Assembly: GCA_963726295.1 (NCBI GenBank)
Contig: CAVSBW010000012.1
Coordinates: 558,001-622,000 of the forward strand
Direction: 5' to 3'
DNA from: DASSQJ01 sp963726295
Lineage (GTDB): Bacteria > Actinomycetota > Actinomycetes > Actinomycetales > Dermatophilaceae
Length of the DNA: 64,000 bases
The position numbers and the translations under genes were made by a program. The stretch's first letter is position 1; each line of letters begins with the position of its first letter. Under the pieces are notes generated by a model. The model saw nothing but the letters and a program-made list of their open reading frames with translations, had not been told where the DNA came from and did not search any database. Positions 55,634 through 64,000 of this stretch are shown in pieces.

Positions 55634-56733
55634 GAGCTCACCACCTCGACGGCCGGCCCGATGGGACCCGGTCGGCGCCCCCGGCGAGCCGCTCGACGGC
55701 GGCGACGACCTCGTCGTCGGTGACCTGCGAGGTGCACGGGTGCCCGGGGACCGGGCAGCTGCGGGCCCGGCGTCATCCGGCACGGTGCGCCCTGGTCGCC
55801 CGAGGAGCACGTGGGGCACGCCCCAGGGCGCCAGCGCTCGGCCGGGACCGTCGGGGCGAAGAGCGCTGACGACCGGGGTGCCGACCGCCGCGGCGAGGTG
55901 GGCGGGTCCGGTGTTGCCGACGACGACCGCCGCGGCACCACGCGAGCACGCCGGCGAGCTCGCGCGAAGCGTCGTCCTGCCCGTCAGGTCGGTGCCGCCG
56001 GCCGGCGTGACCGCGGCTCCCACCGGCTCCTCCCCCGGCCCGCCGGTGACGACGACCGGCCGGCCGGCGCGGTCGAGCGCCGCCGCGAACCGGCTCGCCG
56101 GCTGCGCGGCCGATCGCGCGGGACGGGACCGAGGCGGTCGGGTGCACCACGACGTAGCCCCTCCGGAAGCCCGCTCGGGCACGGGGACGTCGACGGACCG
56201 GCAGCCGTCCGTCGTCGCCCGGGCGGCCGGCGGCGACCGGCGGCCGACACGAGGTCGCACAGTCGCCTCGACCTCGTGACCGCCCGCCTCGCGCGGGTCG
56301 TCGGCGTCGCCCAGGCGACGGTGGCGCACGTCGAGCAGGGTGCCGGGGCAGTCGTCGCTCGTGCCGGAGACGCGCGGCACGCCCGCCCAGCGGGCGAGCA
56401 GCGCGACGGGCAGCGGGCTCTGGTGGAAGGAGGTGAAGACGACCACCTCGTCGTACCGGCCCGGCGGCGCAGCCGCTCGGAGCAGCCGGTCCAGGGCGGC
56501 CGGGTCCGCCGGCGGGCGCCGGGTCGCCCGGCCCACGGGACGTCGGCGACGACGACCTCGTCGACGGCGGGCAGCAGCCGGGCGGCCGCCTCTCCCGCGC
56601 TGGTGACGAGCAGGTCGAGGCGCGACGGCGCCGGCGGCGCAGCGTCGCGCAGGGCGGGCCCGCAGAGGAGGACGTCGCCCTCGCTGTCCTGGCGGACGGC
56701 GAGCACCCGGGGTCCGTGCACGTGCTCAGCCAC
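55630..56733 (-). CDS. Glycosyltransferase family 9, heptosyltransferase-like (frameshifted)
   Basis: About 360 aa from GTG 56733: RVLAVRQDSEGDVLLCGPAL, the GT9 opening. Then LLPAVDEVVVADVPWAG, FTSFHQSPLPVALLARWAGV, VVVTGGPGEEPVGAAV, and AAVVVGNTGPAHLAAAVGTP, the conserved donor loop of heptosyltransferases. The last part continues as ERWRPWGVPHVLLG. Around ten indels. Second GT9 of the operon, so two heptose additions are plausible. Overlaps the GT2-GmhB stop by 8 bp. Confidence 0.78.
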
Positions 56734-58274
56734 GGCGCCACCCCAGGACCAGGTCGACGGCCGAGCGCAGGTCCGAGCGCGACGACCGGCGGCCCGCTCG
56801 ACCTCCGCGGCCAGGGTGGCCGCGGTCGGGACGAGCACGCTGCGGGCGCCCGGCGGCCCGGGCCGCCTCGACGTCGGCGCCGATGTCGCCGATGACGACG
56901 CACTCCTCGGGCGCGCACGCCCAGGTCGGCCGCCGCGGCCGCGCACCAGCCCGGCCGCGGGCTTGCGGCAGCGCGCAGCCGTCGTCCGGGGCGTGCGGGC
57001 AGACCTGCCACGTGTCGAAGGGGCCGAGGAGCTCCTCGATCCTCGGGTTCACCGCGGCCACCTGCCCGGCGGTGAGCAGCCCGCGGCCGATGCCGGACTG
57101 GTTGCTGACGACCCCGAGGCGCAGCCCGGCGCGCGCAGGCCCGGTCCAGCGCGCTCGGACGCCCGGGCACCGGGTCGACGGCGTCCGGGTCGCCGTTGTA
57201 CGGGACGTCGTGGACGAGGGTGCCGTCGCGGTCGAAGAGCACGCGCGCGGACCGGCGCGGGCCACGGCCGGGCGCGACCGGTGCCGCCACGCGCCGCGCA
57301 GCCGGTGGACCAGCCGCCGCGGCGGGATCGCCGACGCTGGTCGCACAGCATGGTGAGCGACCTCGTCGGCGGTGCGCGGGCCCGGGGCGATCCGGCGCCG
57401 GGCGAAGTCGGCGACGGCCAGGCCGCGCCAGCCGCGGCCGAGCCGAGCGCGACGGCCCGTGCCGCCCGGCTGCGGCGGCTCGCGGGGGCGCACGCCGAGC
57501 GCCAGGCCCTCGGCGACGACGGTGGCGACGTGCCGGCGCCAGCCGCCCGGGCGCCGCCTCGGCCCGCTGCCGCCAGCGCCGGCCCGTGCAGGCGCCGCAT
57601 CAGGGCGTCGTCGGCGTTGCCGCGCTGGACGTCGCACGCTGACCACCGGGCCGGCCGGGCGCACCGGGTGGGTGATCGGTCCGCTCGCCCACGACGAGCC
57701 GCCCAGCCGGCGTCCCGCGACCCGCAGCGCGAGGTCGGCGTCCTCCCGGAACGCCCGCGGGAAGCGCTCGTCGAAGCCCCGACCTCGAGCAGGGCCGCGC
57801 GCCGGTAGGCCATGTCGGCGGTGGCCCAGCGCGGCGTGCTCGAGCCCGGCGGTCAGCGCTCCCAGTCGGTCGGCCGGCGGCTGGCCGGCAGGGCACCGAC
57901 ACCCGGCCCTGGACGCCGCCCGTCGTGGCGTCGACGGCGCGCAGGTCGGCCGCCAGCGCCGCGCGGCCAGCCCGTCGGGCACCAGCACGTCGTCGTCGAG
58001 GAAGGCGACCCACTCGCGTGCGGACGCTGCCGCCAGCCGAGGTTGCGTGCCGCCGCCGGGCCGCGGCCACCGCTGCGGACCACGCGCAGGGAGAGGCCCC
58101 CGGCGAGGTCGGGCAGGTCCAGCGGTCCCGGGGTCGCCGGGGCGGTCGTCGACGACGACCACCTCCCGCGGGGACGGCCCCGTCCGCCACCGCGTCGGCG
58201 AGCCCGCTCAGCAGCGCGGCGAGGCTCGGACGGCCCACGGTGGGCACGACGACGGCCCAGTCGGGAGCGCTCAC
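56726..58274 (-). CDS. gmhB: Fusion of GT2 glycosyltransferase and heptose 1,7-bisphosphate phosphatase (GmhB-like HAD; frameshifted)
   Basis: About 515 aa. GTG 58274 opens SAPDWAVVVPTVGRPSLAAL, a GT2 start; EWVAFLDDDVLVPDGLA holds the metal-binding DxD, and AYRRAALLEVGFDERFPRAF then REDADLALRVAGRR the catalytic region. From about residue 330 a HAD domain follows: VLFDRDGTLVHDVPYNGDPD (nucleophile DRDGT), LRLGVVSNQSGIGRGLLTAG, CPHAPDDGCALP (zinc loop of GmhB) and ECVVIGDIGADVEAARAAG. I find no stop or start between them. Because indels are dense, two separate genes cannot be excluded. GmhB removes the 7-phosphate in ADP-heptose synthesis. Confidence 0.75.
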
Positions 58275-59944
58275 GCAGCACCTCCCCGGGCGAAGAGCTC
58301 CCCGCGGCGCACGAGGTGCGGGCCGAGGACGAGGGCGTCGACGGGCGCCGAGCCGAACAGCTCGAGCGCGTCCCGCGGGTCGTCCACCATCGGCCGGCCC
58401 GCCGTGTTCAGGCTGGTGTTGACGAGCAGGGGCAGGCCGGTGCGCTGCTCGAAGGCGCGCAGCAGCTCGGCGACGCGGGGAGAGCCACCGGCGTCGACGG
58501 TCTGCACCCGGGCGGTGCCGTCGACGTGGACGACCGCCGGGATCCGGTCGCGCCACTGCGGGCGCACGTCGTGGACGAAGAGCATGTACGGGCTCGGCAG
58601 CGGCCCGCCGGAGAACACCTCGGCGGCCCGGTCCTCGAGCACCATCGGCGCCACCGGCCGGAACTGCTCGCGACCCTTGACGTCGTTGAGGCGCTCGAGG
58701 TTGTGGGCGTGTCCCGGGTGAGCCAGCAGGGAGCGCCGGCCCAGCGCCCGCGGCCCGAACTCGCTGCGACCGTCGAACCAGGCCACCACGCCGTCGGCGG
58801 CGAGGACGTCGGCCACCTCCGCGGCGAGGTCGGGCGGGGTCGTGAACGGCACCGCGGCGTCGTGCAGCCACCGCGCCAGCTCCTCGTCCGACCACGACCG
58901 CCCGAGCGCGGCCGTCTCCATCGGGGCCGCCGGGCCGGCCTCGTCCGCGTGCACCTGCAGGGCCGCCCCGAGCGCGGTGCCGGCGTCGCCGGCCGCCGGC
59001 TGCACCCACACCTCCTCGAAGGGCGACTCGCGCCAGAGCCGGCGGTTGGCGACGCAGTTCAGGGCGGTGCCTCCGGCCATCGTGAGCACCCGGTCACCGG
59101 TGCGCTCGTGCAGCCACCCGGCGAGGTCGAGCAGCACCTCCTCGAGCCGGGCCTGCACCGAGGCCGCGAGGTCGGCGTACTCCTGCGGCCAGTCCGTCTC
59201 GCCCTCCGCGCCGCGGCGGCACCAGCGCCGACCAGTCGGGCACCGGCGCCTCGAACCCGCCGTCGGGGGTGGCGCGAACGACGGTCGCGCAGCTCCTCGA
59301 GGTGGACGCGGCCGCCCGTGCGAGGCCAGCGCCATCACCTTGTACTCGTCGCTGGCCCGGAGGAAGCCCAGGTGCGCGGTGAGCGACTCGTAGAGCAGGC
59401 CGAGCGAGTGCGGGAGCGCCTGCGCGGCGAGCACCTCGATGTGGCCGTCCTCGTGGTGACCCGCGAGGTGGCTGGACTGCTCACCGCGGCCGTCGAGCAC
59501 CAGGACGCTGCTCGGACGTCCCGCCGTCGCCACCGGCGCCGCCATCGCCGCGGACGCGGCGTGGGCGAGGTGGTGGGGCACGAAACGCACCCGCTCCCGG
59601 TCCAGGCCGGGGAGCGCGGTGGCGAGGAAGCCAGGGGCGGACTGGGCGTACATGAGGCGCACCGGGTCCCACGGGTCGTCCAGCCCCATGTCCTCCGCCG
59701 GCTTGGCCAGCGCTGGGTCGAAGGAGTACGCGACCGCGTCCAGGTCCTCGGGGCGCAGGCCCGCGGTCTCCAGGCACCACCGCATCGCCGCCTCGGGCAG
59801 CTCCCACGCCGCGAACGGCACCGGGCGCTTCCCGTGCTTGCGCCGGGAGAACCGCTCCTCCTCCGCGGCGGCGACGACCTGACCGTCGACCACCAGCGCG
59901 GCCGACGGGTCGTGGAACAGCGCGTTGACACCGAGTACTCGCAT
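58271..59944 (-). CDS. Carbamoyltransferase, NodU/CmcH family (two compensating frameshifts)
   Basis: 557 codons. ATG 59944: VLGVNALFHDPSAALVVDGQ, then AAEEERFSRRKHGKRPVPFA, the N-terminal YrdC/Kae1-like active site. VPHHLAHAASAAMAAP (metal His pair), LDGRGEQSSHLAG, YESLTAHLGFLRASDEYKVM, then TMAGGTALNCVANRRLWRES. C-terminal GRSEFGPRALGRRSLLAHPG and LPLLVNTSLNTAGRPMVDDP. Frames diverge between about 59215 and 59330 only. Transfers carbamoyl from carbamoyl phosphate to a hydroxyl, here presumably on a sugar of the glycan. First gene after a promoter with an embedded palindrome. Confidence 0.87.
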   Translation of the reverse strand: MRVLGVNALFHDPSAALVVDGQVVAAAEEERFSRRKHGKRPVPFAAWELPEAAMRWCLETAGLRPEDLDAVAYSFDPALAKPAEDMGLDDPWDPVRLMYAQSAPGFLATALPGLDRERVRFVPHHLAHAASAAMAAPVATAGRPSSVLVLDGRGEQSSHLAGHHEDGHIEVLAAQALPHSLGLLYESLTAHLGFLRASDEYKVMALASHGRPRPPRGAARPSFAPPPTAGSRRRCPTGRRWCRRGAEGETDWPQEYADLAASVQARLEEVLLDLAGWLHERTGDRVLTMAGGTALNCVANRRLWRESPFEEVWVQPAAGDAGTALGAALQVHADEAGPAAPMETAALGRSWSDEELARWLHDAAVPFTTPPDLAAEVADVLAADGVVAWFDGRSEFGPRALGRRSLLAHPGHAHNLERLNDVKGREQFRPVAPMVLEDRAAEVFSGGPLPSPYMLFVHDVRPQWRDRIPAVVHVDGTARVQTVDAGGSPRVAELLRAFEQRTGLPLLVNTSLNTAGRPMVDDPRDALELFGSAPVDALVLGPHLVRRGELFARGGAA

Positions 59945-59954
59945 GGGGGGCGGT

Positions 59955-59979
59955 TACCCGGGAGAACCGCTTCTCACGC
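59955..59979 (-). promoter_or_regulatory. Candidate SigB/SigF-type promoter of the carbamoyltransferase-heptose operon
   Basis: GCGT (59976-59979), N16, GGGTA (59955-59959), minus strand. The ATG at 59944 is exactly 10 nt after the -10. The 16-bp spacer contains the palindrome at 59962-59975. Confidence 0.45.
59962..59975. repeat. Palindromic repeat, copy 1 (candidate operator)
   Basis: GAGAACCGCTTCTC, 5-bp perfect arms around CCGC. It sits between the -35 and -10 of the candidate promoter for the carbamoyltransferase gene. Confidence 0.6.
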
Positions 59980-59982
59980 ACT

Positions 59983-60867
59983 TCAGCCGAGAACCGCTTC
60001 TCCGCCGCCCTCCAGGAGCCGCAGCTGCGCGTCCAGGTCGGCAGGCACCTGACGGCGCCGGACCAGCGCCGCGGGCACCCGGGGCAGGGCAGCGAGCACC
60101 GCACGTGGCGGCGCCTCCACGACCCGCTGCGCCACGACCCCCCAGGGCCGACGCATGCAGGCCGAGAGGATCTCGTTGCGCCGCAGGAGCAGGCGGCGTC
60201 GTGGCCTCGGTCCCGCCGTGTCCGGGTCGTGGTGGGCGACGACGGCGGGCACGTACGCCAGCCCCCAGCCGTCGACGGCGAGGTCGATCGCCAGCCGGGT
60301 CTCCTCGCCACCGAACCCGACGACGTCGTCGAACCCGCCCGCCGCGAGGTAGGCCGAGCGCCGGACGACCGACCCGCAGGCGACGAAGCCGAGCACGGAC
60401 GGTCCCGGGAGGTCGGAGGCCCGCGGCAGCGGCGACTCGGCCATGGCCGTGCTCACCGGGTCCAGCCGCTCCTCGGGACCGACGAGCACCCGGGCCGCGA
60501 GCAGCCCCAGCCGAGGATGGGCCGCGAACAGGTCGACCGCCAGGTCAAGGGCACCGGGCGACCACCACGAGTCGTCGTCGGAGAAGGCCACGACCTCCGC
60601 CCGGGCCGCCTCCACACCGACGTTGCGGGCACCGGCCCCGCGGTTCGAGGGCAGCTCCACCAGGGTGACGTCCGGCCACCCCTCGCCCACCGCGCGGGCG
60701 GTTCCGTCGCTCGAGCCGTTGTCGACGACGACGACCTCCACGGGGCCGCTCGACGCGGCGTCCAGCCGTGAGAGCGTCTCGAGCAGCCGACGACGCCGGT
60801 TGCGGGTGATCACCACGATGCTCACCCTGGGCTCGGCAGGGCCACGACGCGATCCGGACGTCTCCAT
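59983..60867 (-). CDS. Glycosyltransferase family 2
   Basis: 294 residues, intact. VSIVVITRNRRRRLLETLSR, VEVVVVDNGSSDGTARAVGE, then NRGAGARNVGVEAARAEVVA with FSDDDSWW, the DxD metal site of GT-A enzymes. FVACGSVVRRSAYLAAGGFD and FGGEETRLAIDLAVDGWG follow. The C-terminus has Arg-rich PRPRRRLLLRRNEILSACMR and an amphipathic end, suggesting membrane association. Rhamnosyl-transferase-like GT2; sugar unknown. Its stop codon lies between the two palindromes, 38 bp before the carbamoyltransferase start. Confidence 0.87.
   Translation of the reverse strand: METSGSRRGPAEPRVSIVVITRNRRRRLLETLSRLDAASSGPVEVVVVDNGSSDGTARAVGEGWPDVTLVELPSNRGAGARNVGVEAARAEVVAFSDDDSWWSPGALDLAVDLFAAHPRLGLLAARVLVGPEERLDPVSTAMAESPLPRASDLPGPSVLGFVACGSVVRRSAYLAAGGFDDVVGFGGEETRLAIDLAVDGWGLAYVPAVVAHHDPDTAGPRPRRRLLLRRNEILSACMRRPWGVVAQRVVEAPPRAVLAALPRVPAALVRRRQVPADLDAQLRLLEGGGEAVLG
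59989..60002. repeat. Palindromic repeat, copy 2 (candidate operator)
   Basis: A second identical GAGAACCGCTTCTC, 27 bp from copy 1 (start to start), inside the last codons of the GT2 gene. Confidence 0.6.
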
Positions 60868-60919
60868 GCCGCGCCAGTGCCCCGCGTGGCGCCCGCGAAA
60901 CGTGGGCGACCGGCCGGTG

Positions 60920-60943
60920 GTTTACCGCGGCGGCCCCCGGGTA
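60920..60943 (+). promoter_or_regulatory. SigB/SigF-type promoter for formate dehydrogenase
   Basis: GTTT (60920-60923), N15, GGGTA (60939-60943, then C), 36 bp before the ATG at 60980. Strong match to the SigF consensus. Confidence 0.7.
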
Positions 60944-60979
60944 CCGGCGGGGCGACAGCGGACGAGGAGGAGGCGCACC

Positions 60980-63900
60980 ATGGCGACCCCACTTCAGTGG
61001 CCGGTGCTGCGGCAGCTGCGCGGCCCCGACCGGCTCGGTCGCGGCGAGGCGGTCCGCTCGGCGGACACCGACGGGCTGCGGGCCCGCACCAGCCGCGCCG
61101 ACCGGGTCGTCCACTCGATCTGCCCCTACTGCGCGGTCGGCTGCGGCCAGAAGGTCTACGTCAAGGACGGCGAGGTCGCCCAGATCGAGGGCGACCCGGC
61201 GAGTCCCGATCTCGCCGCGGCCGGCTCTGCCCCAAGGGCAGCGCCAGCAAGCAGCTCGTCACCGGCCCAGCCGGGTGACGAAGGTGCGCTACCGGCGCCC
61301 GCACGGCACCGAGTGGGAGGACCTCGACCTCGACACGGCGATGGACATGATCGCCGACCGCGTGGTCGAGACCCGCCGCGAGCACTGGGAGTGGGAGGAC
61401 GACGAACGGCAACCGCGTGCGCCGCACCCTGGGCATCGCCAGCCTCGGCGGGGCGACCCTCGACAACGAGGAGAACTACCTCATCAAGAAGCTCTACACC
61501 GCGCTGGGCGCGATCCAGATCGAGAACCAGGCCCGTATTTGACACTCCTCCACCGTCCCCGGTCTGGGGACCTCGTTCGGTCGCGGCGGGGCCACCACCT
61601 TCCAGCAGGACCTCGCCGAACGCCGACTGCATCGTCATCGAGGGCTCGAACATGGCCGAGTGCCACCCGGTCGGCTTCCAGTGGGTGATGGAGGCCAAGG
61701 CGCGGGGCGCGACGGTCATCCACGTCGACCCGCGGTTCACCCGCACCAGCGCGCGTGGCCGACCTGCACGTGCCGCTGCGGGCGGGCACCGACATCGCGT
61801 TCCTCGGCGGCGCTGATCAACCACGTGCTGGAGAACGAGCTCGACTTCCGCGAGTACGTCGTCGCCTACACCAACGCCGCCGCCATCGTCGACGAGGACT
61901 TCCGCGACACCGAGGACCTCGACGGGCTGTTCTCCGGCTTCGACCCGGAGACGCGCGCAGCTACGACCCGACGACCTGGCAGTACGAGGGCGCACCGAGG
62001 TCACCGGCGGCCGGCCAGCGCGACCCGGACCAGCCCGACGGCCGGACGACGCCGGCGGCGGAGGCGCCGCCCAGGCGAGGAGCACGGGCCGGCCGCTCCG
62101 AGGCCAGCGGCTCCGGAGGGCCGACGGTGTCGGCCAAGCCCCGAGCGCGACGAGACGCTGCAGCACCCGCGCTGCGTCTACCAGATCCTCAAGCGGCACT
62201 TCGCCCGCTACACCCCCGAGATGGTCGAGCGAGGTCTGCGGCATCGCCGCCGGAGCAGTTCCTGCAGGTCGCCGAGGCGCTCGACCGCGAACTCGGGCCG
62301 CGAGCGGACCACGCGCGTTCGTGCTACGCGGTGGGCTGGACCCAGCACACGCGTGGGCGTCGCAGTACATCCGCGACCGCGTCGATCCTGCAGCTGCTGC
62401 TGGGCAACATCGGCCGGCCCGGCGGCGGCATCCTGGCGCTGCGCGGCCACGCCAGCATCCAGGGCTCCACCGACATCCCGACGCTGTTCAACCTCCTGCC
62501 CGGGCTACATCCCGATGCCGCACGCCCGCCAGCACGACGACCTGGACGACTTCGTCGCCGAGCGACGCCGGCAGCACCGGGCTTCTGGGGCAACATGCGA
62601 CGCCTACATGGTGAGCCTGCTCAAGGCGTGGTGGGGCGACGCGGCGACGGCGGAGAACGACTTCTGCTTCGACTACCTGCCGCGGCTCACCGGCGACCAC
62701 GGCACCTACGACACCGTCATGAGACATGATCGAGGGCACCGTGCACGGGCTACTTCCTGCTCGGCGAGAACCCGGCCGTCGGCTCGGCCAACGGGCAGAT
62801 GCAGCGCCTCGGCCTGGCCAACCTCGAGTGGCTGGTCGTGCGCGACCTGTCGATGATCGAGAGCGCGACGTTCTGGAAGGACGGCCCGGAGATCGAGACC
62901 GGCGAGATGCGCCACCGAGGACATCGGCACCGAGGTCTTCTTCTTCCCGGCCGCCGTCGCACGTCGAGAAGGACGGCACCTTCACCAACACCCAGCGGCA
63001 TGCTGCAGTGGCACGACAAGGCGGTCGAGCCGCCCGGCGACGCCCGCAGCGACCTGTGGTTCTTCTACCACCTCGGCCGGCGCATCCGCGAGAAGCTGGC
63101 CGGCTCGACCGACGAGCGGACCGGCCGCTGCTCGACCTCACCTGGGACTACCCGACCGAGGGCCCGCTCGACGAGCCCGAGCGCGGAGGCGGTGCTGCGC
63201 GAGATCAACGGCTGCGGACGCCGACGGCGAGCCGCTGTCGAGCTACACCGAGCTGAAGCCGACGACGGCTCGACCACCTGCGGCTGCTGGATCTACTGCG
63301 GCGTGCTACGCCGACGGCGTCAACCAGGCCGCGCGCCGCAAGCCGCGCTGGCGAGCAGGACTGGGTCGCGCCCGAGTGGGGCTGGGCGTGGCCGGCGAAC
63401 CGGCGCATCCTCTACAACCGGGCCTCGGCCGACCCCGACGGGCAGGCCGTGGAGCGAGCGCAAGAAGCTACGTCTGGTGGGACGCCGAGCAGGGCGACGT
63501 GGACCGGCCACGACGTGCCCGACTTCGCGCCGACCAAGCCGCCCGACTACGTGCCCGCCGAGGACGCCGACGGGCCCGGACGCGCTCGCGCGGCGCGCGA
63601 CCCGTTCATCATGCAGGCCGACGGCAAGGGCTGGCTGTACGCGCCCGCCGGGCCTGGCCGACGGCCCGCTGCCGACCCACTACGAGCCGCACGAGTCGCC
63701 GGTGCACAACGCGCTCTACGCGCCAGCAGGGCAACCCGGCGCGCGAGCGTCTACGAGCGCCGCGACAACCCGTACGAACCCGGCGCCGCCGAGCCGGGCG
63801 CGAGGTCTTCCCGTACGTGTTCACCACCTACCGGCTGACCGAGCACCACACCGCCGGCGGCATGAGCCGCACGCTGCCGTACCTCTCCGAGCTGCAGCCG

Positions 63901-64000
63901 GAGATGTTCTGCGAGGTGTCGCCGCGAGCTGGCCGCCGAGCGCGGGCTCGAGCACGGCGGCTGGGCGACGGTCGTCACCGCCCGCACGGCGATCGAGGCC
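60980..64000 (+). CDS. fdhA: Formate dehydrogenase large subunit, selenocysteine-containing (frameshifted, truncated by window end)
   Basis: ATG 60980 after GAGGAGG; no Tat signal is seen, so probably cytoplasmic. The iron-sulfur site is SICPYCAVGCGQ ... RLCPKG. LGGATLDNEENYLIKK and IENQARI are followed by an in-frame TGA at 61540-61542, then HSSTVPGLGTSFGRGGATTF. That is the catalytic Sec (Cys in other homologues) before the conserved His. VIEGSNMAECHPVGFQWVME, HVDPRFTRTSA, ELDFREYVVAYTNAA and the C-terminal FTTYRLTEHHTAGGMSRTLP belong to the Mo-bis-MGD enzyme. More than twenty indels. It oxidises formate to CO2. Subunit partners lie beyond the window. Confidence 0.9.
61540..61571 (+). promoter_or_regulatory. 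Selenocysteine UGA codon and bacterial SECIS hairpin
   Basis: TGA at 61540-61542. Then, 12 nt on, comes a perfect 6-bp stem GTCCCC (61555-61560) / GGGGAC (61566-61571) with loop GGTCT. The distance from TGA to the loop is 18 nt. From memory, the E. coli fdhF SECIS has the same GGUCU apical loop at the same distance. SelB would bind this hairpin. Confidence 0.85.

Noticed and set aside
1..64000. Many long open frames on the strand opposite to the genes listed
   Set aside because: At this GC content stops are rare in shadow frames. Their translations are Arg/Pro/Ala-rich without motifs, and they overlap genes with clear family signatures.
1..64000. CRISPR arrays, insertion sequences, integrases, phage genes
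   Set aside because: No regularly spaced repeats, transposase or integrase motifs were found. The only short exact direct repeat of note is the 14-bp palindrome pair near 59.97 kb.

Overview
The window is about 64 kb of very GC-rich DNA with actinobacterial gene content. Evidence includes FadA2/FabG4/TetR genes like those of Mycobacterium, a tmsAB pair for 10-methyl branched fatty acids, a SigF/SigB-type sigma factor, GTP-dependent PEP carboxykinase, a diheme QcrC with a membrane-anchored Rieske protein, and many GTG starts and 4-bp overlaps. I cannot place the genus. A Geodermatophilaceae-like or related actinomycete is an inference only.

Layout. 1-6.5 kb: fatty-acid genes (MaoC fragment, fabG4, fadA2, TetR with a candidate operator, tmsB, tmsA, MOSC protein). 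6.6-11.3 kb: tRNA-Val, pabC/pabB, flavodoxin-like protein, a K+-channel-like protein. 11.3-15 kb: pckA and an MFS protein with a cyclic-nucleotide-binding domain. 15-24.5 kb: stress/lipid genes (Hrp1-like CBS protein, two SDRs, a CYP152 P450, Zn alcohol dehydrogenase, SRPBCC protein, CrtI-like oxidoreductase, DUF4383). 24.6-28.9 kb: a complete selenocysteine set (selB, selA, tRNA-Sec, selD). 29-34.3 kb: SigF-like sigma factor, hemerythrin-like protein, bacterial eRF1-like protein, Na+/H+ antiporter. 34.4-48.3 kb: a respiratory island. System I cytochrome c maturation genes (ccmCEFGH) diverge from a caa3-type oxidase, ctaG, a cytochrome c and the bc complex qcrCAB. 48.7-60.9 kb: surface-glycan genes (UDP-glucuronate decarboxylase-like, gmhA, hldE, gmhB fused to a GT2, several glycosyltransferases, a carbamoyltransferase). 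61-64 kb: the large subunit of formate dehydrogenase, cut by the window end.

The parts connect. The formate dehydrogenase carries an in-frame TGA at the catalytic selenocysteine position, followed by a bacterial SECIS hairpin, and the machinery to decode it is in the same window. About sixteen genes carry a GNNT-N15/16-GGGTA promoter close to their start, the pattern expected for SigB/SigF-type sigma factors, and one such sigma factor is encoded at 30 kb. Targets include formate dehydrogenase, the CYP152, both SDRs, the CBS protein, the ccm operon and the glycan operon. Four divergent gene pairs have two such promoters back to back.

Caution: many genes contain clustered single-base frameshifts (pckA, adh, sel genes, respiratory genes, glycan genes, fdh) while neighbours are intact. 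Conserved motifs continue in the shifted frames, so I read these as sequence errors, not true pseudogenes, and give whole-gene coordinates.
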